Below are positions 44,097-53,190 of a DNA stretch of 64,000 bases, one piece after another. The stretch's first letter is position 1. Each line of letters begins with the position of its first letter. The translations under genes and the position numbers were made by a program. The stretch comes from Marinobacterium zhoushanense (GTDB lineage Bacteria > Pseudomonadota > Gammaproteobacteria > Pseudomonadales > Balneatricaceae): positions 606,585-670,584 of the forward strand of contig NZ_BMIJ01000001.1 of the NCBI RefSeq assembly GCF_014641945.1, written 5' to 3'. The notes under the pieces are model-generated. The model ran no database searches and had not been told where the DNA came from. It saw nothing but the letters and a program-made list of their open reading frames with translations.

Positions 44097-44666
44097 ATGA
44101 CGCAGAAAGCCCCTCGCAAACAGCACCTGATCGATACCGCCTTCCGGCTGTTCAACGAACGGGGCTACCACGCCACCGGGATCGACCTGATCCTGGCCGA
44201 AGCGGGCGTGTCGAAAGCGACGCTGTATAAGCACTTTGCCAGCAAGGAGGCGTTGATTCTGGCGGTGCTGGAGCAACGGCACCGGCAGTTGCTCGAAGCG
44301 CTGCAGCAGCAGCTGGATAGCGATCCCCGCCCGCAAGGCGTTCTCGCAGTCTTCGATATGCTGGACAGCTGGTTCCAGACGGTGGAGTTTTTCGGCTGCA
44401 ACTTTATCCGTGCCAGCGGTGAATATTCGGCGCCCGAGGACACCATCCATCGATTTGCAGGCGCCCACAAAACGAAGATGGGTAGACTGCTGGAGATGCA
44501 CCTCAGACCACACTGCCCTGAGCAGAGCTCGCAGATCGCCAACGACCTGATGCTGCTTGTCGACGGTGCGATCGTTACGGCACAGATGCGGCAGGCGAAG
44601 GACGCCGCGAAGCGAGCCAGGATGATCGCGCAAGCCTTGTTGCTCGAGGCACGATGCACGGATTGA
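44097..44666 (+). CDS. TetR family transcriptional regulator
   Basis: A 189-residue repressor. The helix-turn-helix is at about residues 25-50 (GIDLILAEAGVSKATLYKHF) after TAFRLFNERGYHATG. The ATG at 44097 is chosen because the frame upstream runs through the operators. It is divergent from the VOC/PNPOx pair and two copies of an 18-bp palindrome lie between, so it probably represses both sides. Proteins of this group often respond to electrophiles or xenobiotics; the ligand here is unknown. Confidence 0.9.
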   Translation: MTQKAPRKQHLIDTAFRLFNERGYHATGIDLILAEAGVSKATLYKHFASKEALILAVLEQRHRQLLEALQQQLDSDPRPQGVLAVFDMLDSWFQTVEFFGCNFIRASGEYSAPEDTIHRFAGAHKTKMGRLLEMHLRPHCPEQSSQIANDLMLLVDGAIVTAQMRQAKDAAKRARMIAQALLLEARCTD

Positions 44667-44805
44667 AGCCATAACCGCAACAGCCCGCCCCCGTTGATCC
44701 CTCTCGCCGCTGCCAAAGGCCGAGGTAAATCAAAAGATACTTCCAATATGCATCTTTAAAATACATAATGGATACATCTTTAGACAGCTATCGGGAGAGG
44801 TCAGG

Positions 44806-45009
44806 ATGGTTCAGTGGTCAAACACCGAAATCGCCGTATTCGTGGTGGTTCTGTTCGCGATCGGGTTCAAGCTCTGGTCGGTCTGGCATGTACAGATCTG
44901 CGCCAGGGCGAGCCGGGAAGGCAAAATGATATTTCTCGGACTGGTATCGGGCTTGACGCTGTTTGCCGTCGCCGCCAAATTCTTCATCAGTTATCAGATG
45001 TCGATCTGA
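44806..45009 (+). CDS. Small membrane protein, two predicted helices
   Basis: A 67-residue protein with two hydrophobic segments (about residues 8-26 and 42-60) joined by a short basic loop. I do not recognise it. GGTCAGG precedes the ATG. It stands alone between the TetR gene and a tandem repeat. A small number of charged residues and no signal-peptide cleavage site suggest it stays in the inner membrane. Confidence 0.65.
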   Translation: MVQWSNTEIAVFVVVLFAIGFKLWSVWHVQICARASREGKMIFLGLVSGLTLFAVAAKFFISYQMSI

Positions 45010-45061
45010 TCCGGTCTGGATAGATCCGGTCTCGCATGACCCGGTCTGGCGTGACCCGATA
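45008..45061. repeat. Imperfect 15-bp tandem repeat, about 3.6 copies
   Basis: The copies are GATCCGGTCTGGATA, GATCCGGTCTCGCAT, GACCCGGTCTGGCGT and a partial GACCCGATA. It starts in the stop codon of the small membrane-protein gene and runs into the 3' end of the protease gene on the other strand, whose stop is at 45066. It looks like a slippage-made spacer. Confidence 0.7.
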
Positions 45062-45065
45062 TCAA

Positions 45066-45584
45066 CTATTGCGGCACTCTGAGCGTCAACCGACCTTCAC
45101 GCTGGGTCAGCTCAAGATGCTGCATGAAGCTCATCCCCAGCAGCACGATATCATCGCTCATCCCGGGATTGATGCTGGCACTGACATCCTGCATGCGGAT
45201 ACCGCCCAGCTCCACGCTAGCCAAGGTGGTTCGATACACGGTCACCACACCGTTCGCGGTCATCGACTGCATCGGCACGCCGGCTCTAAGCCCCAACTTC
45301 TGCGCCAGATGTTCCGGTACACTGACACTGGTGGCTCCGGTATCAACCAGGAAATCGACCCGCTGACCGTTGATCCTGCCCGGTGCCAAATAATGCCCGG
45401 CGCGGTTGCGCTCCAACACCACTTCCGCCCCCAGGCTATCGGTCAGTGCCAGCGCCGCATTGGGGTTTTCCCGCGACTCGATGTAGTTGTTGAAATAGAG
45501 CGTCAGCATCGCCAGCACCGCGACCCAGGTCAGATGGGTCATCAGCCGTGCCATGCGTCGGCGGTTACGGTCGGAATCCTGCAT
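45066..45584 (-). CDS. Retropepsin-like membrane-anchored aspartic protease (TIGR02281-like)
   Basis: A 172-residue protein with an N-terminal membrane anchor (residues 14-32) and a periplasmic retropepsin domain. The active-site block is FLVDTGATSVSVPEHLA near residue 77. Bacterial members are homodimers like viral proteases and some act on periplasmic or membrane substrates. The ATG at 45584 follows GAGGTGAGC; a GTG at 45590 is possible. It is on the minus strand after polB, with 73 nt between. Confidence 0.85.
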   Translation of the reverse strand: MQDSDRNRRRMARLMTHLTWVAVLAMLTLYFNNYIESRENPNAALALTDSLGAEVVLERNRAGHYLAPGRINGQRVDFLVDTGATSVSVPEHLAQKLGLRAGVPMQSMTANGVVTVYRTTLASVELGGIRMQDVSASINPGMSDDIVLLGMSFMQHLELTQREGRLTLRVPQ

Positions 45585-45657
45585 GCTCACCTCGTATCAG
45601 CCTCATCCTGAATAGACCCACCGGGTTGGGTTTAAATTCCCTTTCATCGTCCGACCA

Positions 45658-47985
45658 TCAGAACAGATCGATCTGTGGCGCCGCCAGCGCTTCGAACCCT
45701 TCACCGAGAAACGGCAGGATAGAATCGGCCACCGGCAGCAGCTGCTTGTCGACATAGTGCTGGTAATCGATCGGTGAACGCAACAGCTCCAAAGGCTCCG
45801 GGCCGTTTACCGTGATCAGGTACTGCACCGAATCGCCGACCGTGTAGGCGGGAGGCAAGCGTTGCTGTCTGCGTTCGGCCTCCAGCAGTCGGGCAGCCTT
45901 AACGTGAGGCGGTTGATTGTGGGTGTAGGCCTCCAGCGGCTGACGCAGTCGACGGTGGTAGACCAACAGCTCATCACTCCGGCCGCCGCGCAGACACTCG
46001 ATCGTTTCAGCGATCAACGGGTGGTAGGGGCGATCGTGAAAGATGCGCGCATACAATTCACGCTGAAAGCTGCGTGCCAACGCGGTCCAGTCGGTTCGTA
46101 CCGACTCAAGGCCACGGAACACCAGCTCCTCACCGCCCTTTCCGGTTCGCTTCAGTCCGGCATAACGTTTCTTGCTGCCCTTCTCGCTATGGCGCATGCG
46201 CGGCATCAAAAAGCGGCTGTAATGCGCCTCGAACTGCAGCTCCAGCGCGCTGTCCAGATCGAACCGCTCACGCAGTTGCTCACACCACCATCGGTTCAGC
46301 TCGACCGCCAGCTGCTCGCCGTAAAGTGACGTATTTCGGTCCGGCCAGTCATCGCCAAGCCAGACGAAAACCGAGTCGGTATCACCGTAGATCACCCGGT
46401 GTCCATGGTGCTGTTCGATCCGCTCGGCGGTCTGATTCAGTATCTGGTGGCCACGCAGGGTAATCGATCCGGAGAGGCGCTGATCGAAGAAGCGACACAC
46501 CCTCGACCCCAGAACCCCATAGCAGGCGTTCATCTGGATCTTGATCGCTTGCGAAAGCGCGGCGTTGCCCTCCGCCTTGGCTCGATCGCGAGCATGCCAA
46601 AGCGTTTCGATGATCTCGGGCAGCAGCGTCTGTGAGCGTGAAAAGATCGCGCCATGGAAACCGGGGACCAGGTCGTCGGAAACCGCCCCCTCGGCACAGC
46701 CCTTGCTGAGCCCCAGAGGATCGATCTTGAACGTGCGGATGATGCTCGGATACAGGCTCTTGAAATCGAGCACCAGGATATGGCGGTAGAGACCCGGCCG
46801 TGACTCCATGACAAAACCACCGGGTATCGACAGATCCGAGCGCCCGGACGCATACTGCGGCGCCACATGCCCCCTGCGGTGCAGGGCCGGCAGGTAGAGA
46901 TTATCGAACGCCTGCTGCGAGCCGCCCACCTTGTCCAGCGGCAGGCCGGTCAACCGTGCCCGTTCGATCAGGTACTCGATCAGGCCGGCCTTGGCGAAGA
47001 TCTCGCTAACCAGGCGACAATCCTCCAGGTTGTAGCGCGCCAGCGCCAGGCGGTCTTCGGCATAGAGGCGCTGGATCTCGGCGCCGCGGTCGTCTACTTT
47101 GTCGATCGCCTTGCCGCGCCCGAGCAGCTCGTGGGCGACGAAGTCCAGGCCGTAGCGTTCGAAGCGCCAGGTTGCGCCTTTCAACGTATCGATGCCATCG
47201 AGTACCACCCGTCCCGGTATACGTGCGAACCAGCGCCCGTTCTGCGCCCGGTCCACCAGTATCGGCTGAGGTTCGCGGCCGATACTGAGCCGGAGCCCCT
47301 GTGCCTTGGCCCGTGCCTCCAGCACGCGCAGGTCGAAACCGATCACATTCCAGCCGATCAGGATATCCGGATCATAGGCGTTGATCGCGGCGATCATCCG
47401 TTCGAGCAGCTCACGCTCGCCCCTGCAGCTGCGGATCCAGGCTTCGTTCGGCGCCTCTCCATTGACCAGCACCAGCTCCAGCCCTGGCCCCTGCAGTGCC
47501 ACCGACAGGATGCGGTCGGCGCGCATGGTGGTCTCGATATCAAGCGACAGGATACGAAATGCGGGGCTGTAATCGGCGGCTTTGAGCTGCTGCTTGCCAT
47601 CCCGGTCGACGGTCAGCGCACTGGCGTGGATAAAGCGCTCCATGAGGTAGCGGTCAACCGGACGGATATCCTCCTCCATCAGCGCCAGCCCCGCCTGCCC
47701 CAACCGGGCAATCACGTCGCGGTAGAGTGACAGCGTTCTGCAATATAGCGCCGACACCGGTCGCTGCTGCAGATTACACAGGCTAAGCTCACGCAGTCGC
47801 CAACCCTGAAGGTCAGACAAGCGTTGTTGAATCGCCTCACGCTCGGCGGTGAGCACGAAACACACCGCCTCTTCGCTGTGGATATCGATCCGATTGGGAC
47901 CCTCGGCGGTGGATAACCAGTACGACAGTTCGATGCTATCGTCGAGATCGCGCTGTTGACGCGTTAGAACGAACCCGGTGGCCAC
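45658..47985 (-). CDS. polB: DNA polymerase II
   Basis: A family-B polymerase of 775 residues, close to the 783 of E. coli Pol II. The 3'-5' exonuclease motif I is LSLDIETT near residue 150, polymerase motif A is LDFKSLYPSII near residue 418, and motif C is IYGDTDSVFVW near residue 541. The start is a GTG at 47985, which matches the family N terminus (GFVLTRQQRD). It begins 6 nt after the mvaD stop, so it is transcribed as the last gene of the mevalonate operon; there is no functional reason known for this link. Confidence 0.95.
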   Translation of the reverse strand: MATGFVLTRQQRDLDDSIELSYWLSTAEGPNRIDIHSEEAVCFVLTAEREAIQQRLSDLQGWRLRELSLCNLQQRPVSALYCRTLSLYRDVIARLGQAGLALMEEDIRPVDRYLMERFIHASALTVDRDGKQQLKAADYSPAFRILSLDIETTMRADRILSVALQGPGLELVLVNGEAPNEAWIRSCRGERELLERMIAAINAYDPDILIGWNVIGFDLRVLEARAKAQGLRLSIGREPQPILVDRAQNGRWFARIPGRVVLDGIDTLKGATWRFERYGLDFVAHELLGRGKAIDKVDDRGAEIQRLYAEDRLALARYNLEDCRLVSEIFAKAGLIEYLIERARLTGLPLDKVGGSQQAFDNLYLPALHRRGHVAPQYASGRSDLSIPGGFVMESRPGLYRHILVLDFKSLYPSIIRTFKIDPLGLSKGCAEGAVSDDLVPGFHGAIFSRSQTLLPEIIETLWHARDRAKAEGNAALSQAIKIQMNACYGVLGSRVCRFFDQRLSGSITLRGHQILNQTAERIEQHHGHRVIYGDTDSVFVWLGDDWPDRNTSLYGEQLAVELNRWWCEQLRERFDLDSALELQFEAHYSRFLMPRMRHSEKGSKKRYAGLKRTGKGGEELVFRGLESVRTDWTALARSFQRELYARIFHDRPYHPLIAETIECLRGGRSDELLVYHRRLRQPLEAYTHNQPPHVKAARLLEAERRQQRLPPAYTVGDSVQYLITVNGPEPLELLRSPIDYQHYVDKQLLPVADSILPFLGEGFEALAAPQIDLF

Positions 47986-47991
47986 GTGGGA

Positions 47992-48987
47992 TCAAACGCC
48001 GAAAGGCTGTACGATCTCCAGCCCCGGAAACTGCGCTTCGAGGGCTGGGCGCGAGGCAGCCTCGAACAGCAGCTTGAGGTTGGGGCCCGCATCCATGGTG
48101 AAGTAGACAGCCAGCCCTTCGGCACGCAGGCGCCACACCTTCTGCATCGCGGCGACACTGCCAGGTTGCCAATACAGCAGCGGCGGCCAGGATGCGATCA
48201 TCGTCGCGTGCATCGACAGGGCGTTCTGCTCGGCCACGCTGCCAAGCAGAGCGAAATCCCGGGTTTCGATCGCCTGCTGCAGACGGCTCAGATCGGCGGC
48301 GGCCTGCAACGGCCAGCTTTGATACAGGTGGGCAGTCTCCTTGGTGCGCTGCATGCCGGCGCGGGAGTCCACGCTTTTTTCGCTCTCGTCCACCTTGAGC
48401 AGTCCGATACAGAGTCCGGGCCAGGTCTGCTCCAGCCGGACTCCGTGGCTGTCCAGACCGTCCTCGCGCACGCCCATCTGCCATTCGACAAAACCGTCAA
48501 ACAGCGAACGGCAGGCGCTGCCACTACCCAGACGGGCGGCCACCGATTGCTGCGTCGGCGACAGCCCCAGCCCGAAAGCGTCGTCGAGCGCCTTGGTCAG
48601 TGCAGCGAAGCCCGACGCGGACGAGGCCAGGCCCGCCGCCGTCGGTATGTTGTTGACGCTATGGACACGAAACGCAAGCTCCGGATGGCGGCTGCGGAAC
48701 AGATCGATAAAAGCACTGACCCGAGAGGCAAAACGGCTGTCCGCTGGCTGGCGCATACCGTTCAGCCACACCTCATCGCTCACCGACTCTATCGGTTCGA
48801 CACGGGTTCGACTGCCGAGCTGATCCAGGGAGACCGATAGCGACGCGTTGACCGGCAGGTTCAGTTCAGTGTCACGCTTGCCCCAGTATTTACACAGGGC
48901 GATATTGCTCGGCGCGAAGTGTTCGGCACTCACCTTCGGCGTGGCAGTTTCCGGCAACCATCCCGCCATAATCTCGGCTCTATTCAT
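47992..48987 (-). CDS. mvaD: Diphosphomevalonate decarboxylase
   Basis: The last enzyme making isopentenyl diphosphate in the mevalonate pathway: it uses ATP to decarboxylate mevalonate 5-diphosphate. The 331-residue protein of the GHMP fold has the substrate-binding N terminus SNIALCKYWGKRD, ASLSVSLD, and the ATP loop NNIPTAAGLASSASGFAAL near residue 122, followed by GSGSACRSLFDGFVEW. The ATG at 48987 follows GGGGAG; the frame upstream lacks similarity. It is 58 nt after the second kinase gene. Confidence 0.93.
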   Translation of the reverse strand: MNRAEIMAGWLPETATPKVSAEHFAPSNIALCKYWGKRDTELNLPVNASLSVSLDQLGSRTRVEPIESVSDEVWLNGMRQPADSRFASRVSAFIDLFRSRHPELAFRVHSVNNIPTAAGLASSASGFAALTKALDDAFGLGLSPTQQSVAARLGSGSACRSLFDGFVEWQMGVREDGLDSHGVRLEQTWPGLCIGLLKVDESEKSVDSRAGMQRTKETAHLYQSWPLQAAADLSRLQQAIETRDFALLGSVAEQNALSMHATMIASWPPLLYWQPGSVAAMQKVWRLRAEGLAVYFTMDAGPNLKLLFEAASRPALEAQFPGLEIVQPFGV

Positions 48988-49045
48988 CAGCTCCCCTACT
49001 TCGGTCTGTTGTTGCTGCGCTATGGCATATAAGGTTTTACCGCCG

Positions 49046-49984
49046 TTACCGGCGAGTGCATGTGGCGCCCTGCGCCGAAACGGCCACCGCAATCTGCTCG
49101 TACGCCAGATCCTCCGGTTGACCTGCACCGAGGGCAACCACGCAGTCGCCTAGACCCGAACCCGAGATCTTGGCCCCGTAAACCCCCTCTGTAGCGCGCA
49201 GCCGATACACCAGTTCGGACAGTTTGCCGTCATTGACGCCAAGCGTGTCCAGCAAACCCTGGTAGAAATTCATCAGCTCACCCAGCGACTGCCAGTCGCT
49301 CATCTCTATCGCCAGACGCGCCTGCAGACTGCAGCCCTCCATCAACCGGTCGAGACTGGCATACAGCGACGGGAAAGCGGCTGCCTTACGCTCAACCAAC
49401 TCGAGCACTGCGGGGGTTTTCATCTTGTAACCGACATACCATAGACTCAGTTCAGGCAGCCCCTGCAGGGGGATCAGCTCACGCGGGACTACCCGATAGG
49501 CGATCAACCCGCCGTAAATACTGGCCGCCAGATCGGTTCCCGAGCCACGCCCATTCTGCGCCTCATGAATCACTTTTAGCGCAACATCGAACATCTGCTC
49601 GTTGCTCATGCCGGTTTCGGCAAAATTGTCCAGGGCGAAGGTTAATGCGGCCACCACGGCTGCCGACGAGCCCAGTCCCACCCGGTGGGAAAACTCGGAT
49701 TCGATACGCAACTCCAGTCCGCTTGGCAGGCTGGGCAGCCACTGCCGCAACGTCGCAACGACAAACTGCAGATCGGGCGCATCGGGCAGCTCGTGCAGTG
49801 TTGCCCGGTAATCCCCCAATTCGCTGTGGACAAATACCTGGTCGTCATCGCGCGGCGTAAGCTCGACATGGATATAGCGGTTCACGGCGCAGGCGATCGC
49901 CTGGGCACCGCGTACCACCGCGTGCTCCCCCATCAGCATGATGCTGCCAGGAGCGCTAGCCTTGATCATCGAGTAGTCGGACAC
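49046..49984 (-). CDS. GHMP kinase of the mevalonate pathway, probable phosphomevalonate kinase
   Basis: A 312-residue GHMP kinase. Motif 1 is APGSIMLMGEHAVVRG, motif 2 (ATP loop) is HRVGLGSSAAVVAA near residue 95, and motif 3 is KISGSGLGDCVVAL. Between them GRGSGTDLAASIYGG resembles the phosphomevalonate kinase pattern rather than the GxPSGxD of mevalonate kinases. One of the two kinases in this operon must be the mevalonate kinase and the other the phosphomevalonate kinase; I assign this one as the latter with moderate confidence. The start overlaps the upstream gene by 29 nt; an ATG at 49969 is an alternative. Confidence 0.8.
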   Translation of the reverse strand: MSDYSMIKASAPGSIMLMGEHAVVRGAQAIACAVNRYIHVELTPRDDDQVFVHSELGDYRATLHELPDAPDLQFVVATLRQWLPSLPSGLELRIESEFSHRVGLGSSAAVVAALTFALDNFAETGMSNEQMFDVALKVIHEAQNGRGSGTDLAASIYGGLIAYRVVPRELIPLQGLPELSLWYVGYKMKTPAVLELVERKAAAFPSLYASLDRLMEGCSLQARLAIEMSDWQSLGELMNFYQGLLDTLGVNDGKLSELVYRLRATEGVYGAKISGSGLGDCVVALGAGQPEDLAYEQIAVAVSAQGATCTRR

Positions 49985-50966
49985 CTTGCTGATCCTCCCG
50001 TAATTGGCCCCAATGCCAGTCGCTCGGCATCTCCAGTTCTCCAGGTGTTCCCTCCGGCAGCCATACCAACATCAAGCCGCCGTTGTCACCGGATACGGAT
50101 CCGGCGCCGGACACTTTGGCCGCACCGCCGTGCTGCTCAACCTGTTCCGCAAAACGCACCAACGGCGCCGGCACCACGCCGATACGGGTGAGCAAGCGGT
50201 GGTTCGCCCGGATCTGCTCCACCAGCGAGTCGCCGGCACAGAGCGCCAGTTCGATCTCGGCAGTAAGGTCGGCGAACTCACTCCAGATGGATGAGGTCGC
50301 GAAACCGCGCCGAACACGCTCGACGCATGCCCCGGTACTGGCAGCGGGGGTGCCGGTAAACACCCAGTACCAACCGTCGCCCAACCCCACATCACCCAAT
50401 TGTAGTCGACTGATCCGGCCATCTCGCAGACGGACCAATCCGCCACTGCACACGGTCGCGGCATCGATCAGGCTACCCCGACCATGCTGCAGACGTTCGC
50501 AGTGATGCACCTGCTTGATCAGCTGATCAAGATCTTCGATATGGCCGAACAGCTTCAACAGCGCGGCGATCAACGCCGCAGAGGAGCCCATTCCGGCGCC
50601 GATGGGTATATCGGAATCGATGCGAACACTGCCACGGGGTATGGATTCCAGCCCGGAGATCATGCGTGCCATATCGACAGCATAGAAGGCGAGTTCGGCG
50701 GGCTTTTTCAGGATCTGGGTGATCGACAGTTCACCGCGCAGGTAGCGCTCGAAATGGCTATCGAGGCGACGGCGCAACGCCGCAAACTTGTCCAGTCCAA
50801 GGACATGGGTGCGCTCCTGCGCGTGCCAGCTTAACCTGGGTAGGCGATCCGGCTCGAAGTAGACGCGCATATGGCGGTCCACCGCCAGCGCCAGTGCCGG
50901 GGCACCATAGACCACGGCGTGCTCGCCGCTGAGGATAACCTTGCCCGGTGCGCAGGCGACTCGCAT
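49956..50966 (-). CDS. GHMP kinase of the mevalonate pathway, probable mevalonate kinase
   Basis: A 336-residue GHMP kinase with the classical mevalonate kinase start CAPGKVILSGEHAVVYG, the ATP loop IPIGAGMGSSAALIAAL near residue 123, GRGSLIDAATVCSGG near residue 180, and VSGAGSVSGDNGGLM near the C terminus. The N terminus and the IDAATV block favour mevalonate kinase. The ATG at 50966 follows AAGGAA. It starts 13 nt after mvaS. The two kinases could have swapped roles. Confidence 0.82.
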   Translation of the reverse strand: MRVACAPGKVILSGEHAVVYGAPALALAVDRHMRVYFEPDRLPRLSWHAQERTHVLGLDKFAALRRRLDSHFERYLRGELSITQILKKPAELAFYAVDMARMISGLESIPRGSVRIDSDIPIGAGMGSSAALIAALLKLFGHIEDLDQLIKQVHHCERLQHGRGSLIDAATVCSGGLVRLRDGRISRLQLGDVGLGDGWYWVFTGTPAASTGACVERVRRGFATSSIWSEFADLTAEIELALCAGDSLVEQIRANHRLLTRIGVVPAPLVRFAEQVEQHGGAAKVSGAGSVSGDNGGLMLVWLPEGTPGELEMPSDWHWGQLREDQQGVRLLDDQG

Positions 50967-50979
50967 CAAGGTTCCTTGA

Positions 50980-52146
50980 TTAACAGGGGATGTATTCGCG
51001 TTTATGGTGGCTGATCGCCGCCAGACGGAATCGGCCACGGGTCACGTGTGGCAGTTCATACTCACCGCCATCACGCGGGTCCGGATGACGGTAGAGCTTC
51101 AGGTACTCGTCATAGCTCAGCGGCTCACGAGCTTCCAGCATCTGCTGGTGGCGATCGGCGTGCAGGAACTGTTCGTAACCCGCCTTTACCGTACCGCTGA
51201 AGAACTCGGCCACACAGCCTGAGCCATAGCTGAAAAAACCGATACGCTGACCGGCCAGGCTGTCCCGGCAGGTTTCCAGCAACGAACAGAGACCGATATA
51301 CATCGAGGCGGTGTAACTGTTGCCGATGATACGGTTGTAGCTCAGCGTCGGCTCGATCTGCTCGTCGATCTGCTCCGGCGCCATGATCGCCTTGTTCAGC
51401 TTGACCAGATGCTGATGCGCCTTCTGCGCCATACGGCTGAACGGCAGGTGGTAGCAGAAGCGACTCAGGTCCTCGAAGGCCAGCGGACTGGCTTCGCGGA
51501 AACTCTCCCACGCGCGCTTCAGCGACTTCAGGTAGATCTTGGTGGAGTACTTGCCATCGACCAGCGCCGTGCTGCGGTAGTTAGGACGCCAGAAATCCAT
51601 CACGTCCTCGGTGTAGTTACCTACCTCAGGATCGATACTGACCAGACGCGGGTTGGCGCTCACCAACATCGCCACGGCACCGCACCCCTGGGTCGCTTCC
51701 CCCGGGGTGTTGAGATCGTAGCGCGCGATATCGGACGCCACCACCAGCACCTTGCGCTTCGGATCGCGAGCCACCAGTGCACAGGCCATCTGCAACGCAG
51801 CGGTGGCGCTGTAGCACGCCTGCTTCAGCTCAACCACGCGGCAGTTGGCGTTCAACCCCAGCAGACGGTGCACATAGACGCCGGCGGCCTTGGACTGATC
51901 GATACCGGTTTCGGTGGCAAACATCAGGGTACTGATGGCATCGGGCCCGACCCGCTCGATCAGCGGCATAGCCGCGTTCGCGGCCATGGTGACCACGTCT
52001 TCATCGGGCGCAGCCATGCCCATCTTTTCCTGGCCGATACCCACGTAGTACTTTTCAGGATCGGTATTCTGGACTTCCGCCAACGTCCTCAGATCAAAAT
52101 AATAGCTGGACGTGTAAAAACTGATTTCGTCTATACCCACGGACAT
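50980..52146 (-). CDS. mvaS: Hydroxymethylglutaryl-CoA synthase
   Basis: Condenses acetyl-CoA with acetoacetyl-CoA to HMG-CoA, the entry to the mevalonate pathway. The 388-residue thiolase-fold protein shows the nucleophile Cys111 in KQACYSATAAL, the general acid/base Glu79 in ATETGID, and the His region in CYHLPFSRMAQKA. These positions agree with bacterial MvaS. It lies 15 nt after fni, within the operon. Confidence 0.95.
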   Translation of the reverse strand: MSVGIDEISFYTSSYYFDLRTLAEVQNTDPEKYYVGIGQEKMGMAAPDEDVVTMAANAAMPLIERVGPDAISTLMFATETGIDQSKAAGVYVHRLLGLNANCRVVELKQACYSATAALQMACALVARDPKRKVLVVASDIARYDLNTPGEATQGCGAVAMLVSANPRLVSIDPEVGNYTEDVMDFWRPNYRSTALVDGKYSTKIYLKSLKRAWESFREASPLAFEDLSRFCYHLPFSRMAQKAHQHLVKLNKAIMAPEQIDEQIEPTLSYNRIIGNSYTASMYIGLCSLLETCRDSLAGQRIGFFSYGSGCVAEFFSGTVKAGYEQFLHADRHQQMLEAREPLSYDEYLKLYRHPDPRDGGEYELPHVTRGRFRLAAISHHKREYIPC

Positions 52147-52161
52147 CTTTGGCTTAGATCC

Positions 52162-53190
52162 TCAACGCTCTTCTACGATCAGCGCCCGGTTGTTGCGCAT
52201 CGCTGCAACATCCGGCATGCCAAGCAGAAACATCGCCGTTACAAATTCACGTCGGAGCCGTTCTATCACCTCGATGACGGCATCGACAGATTGGCTGGCC
52301 GGGCGCAGGAAAGGCGCGGCCATACCGCACAGAGAGGCGCCGAGTATAACAGATTTGGCCATATCAATCCCATCTCTGAGCCCGCCACTGGCGATCAGTG
52401 TGGCACGCTCCAGCCAGGGCTCGGCCCGCATCAGCGCCAGCGGCGTCGGCAGCCCCCAATCCTGAAAACGCAGTCCGATATCGCTGCCATCGCCGCGACG
52501 GTGATGCTCGATCCGGCTCCATGAGGTGCCGCCACTGCCGGCCACATCGAAGTAGCGTACGCCCTGCGCATAGCCCAGCGCGATATCCTCCGGCGACAGG
52601 CCGCAGCCCACCTCTTTGAGCAATACCGGCACCTGCAGGTTACGCTGGATCTCGCCGATCTTGTCCGCGATAGCGCTGAAGTCGGTATCGCCCTCCGGCT
52701 GCACCGCTTCCTGCAGCGGATTCAGATGCAGATACAGGCCATCGGCGCCGACGCACGCCACCGCTTCCCGTGCCTGCTCAATGCCAAAGCCGTAGTTAAG
52801 CTGCACCGCGCCGATATTGGCCAGCAGTGCCGTAGTCGGTGCCAGGGCGCGCAAAGCGAAACTTTCACGTGCCGCCGGCTGCTCAAACATGACCCGCTGC
52901 GAGCCGACCGCCAGCGCCACACCGCAGTGCTCGGCGGCCTGGGCCAGATTGCGATTGATGTTCCGTACCAGTTCATGGTCGCCACCGGTCATCGATGAGA
53001 TCAGCAGCGGGAAGCTAAGCCGGCGTCCAAGAAAGTCGATACTCGCATCGACATCGGCCAGGTTCAGCTCCGGCAGCGCCCTATGGGTCAGGTGGATACG
53101 ATCGAAATAGCGCGCGTCCCGGTCGGTGGCCGGATCCTGCTCTATCGCCCGGATATGTTCGATCTTGCGATCGTTGGTTTGATCCGACAT
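52162..53190 (-). CDS. fni: Isopentenyl-diphosphate delta-isomerase, type 2 (FMN/NADPH)
   Basis: Interconverts isopentenyl and dimethylallyl diphosphate using reduced FMN. The 342-residue protein has the family N terminus (DRKIEHI), the ISSMTGGDHEL block near residue 65, VGSQRVMFEQP, DVAGSGGTSWSRIEHHR near residue 212, and ASGGLRDGIDMAKSVILGA near residue 270. The ATG at 53190 overlaps the mvaA stop by 1 nt (TGATG). Type 2 is the isomerase usually linked to bacterial mevalonate operons. Confidence 0.94.
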   Translation of the reverse strand: MSDQTNDRKIEHIRAIEQDPATDRDARYFDRIHLTHRALPELNLADVDASIDFLGRRLSFPLLISSMTGGDHELVRNINRNLAQAAEHCGVALAVGSQRVMFEQPAARESFALRALAPTTALLANIGAVQLNYGFGIEQAREAVACVGADGLYLHLNPLQEAVQPEGDTDFSAIADKIGEIQRNLQVPVLLKEVGCGLSPEDIALGYAQGVRYFDVAGSGGTSWSRIEHHRRGDGSDIGLRFQDWGLPTPLALMRAEPWLERATLIASGGLRDGIDMAKSVILGASLCGMAAPFLRPASQSVDAVIEVIERLRREFVTAMFLLGMPDVAAMRNNRALIVEER

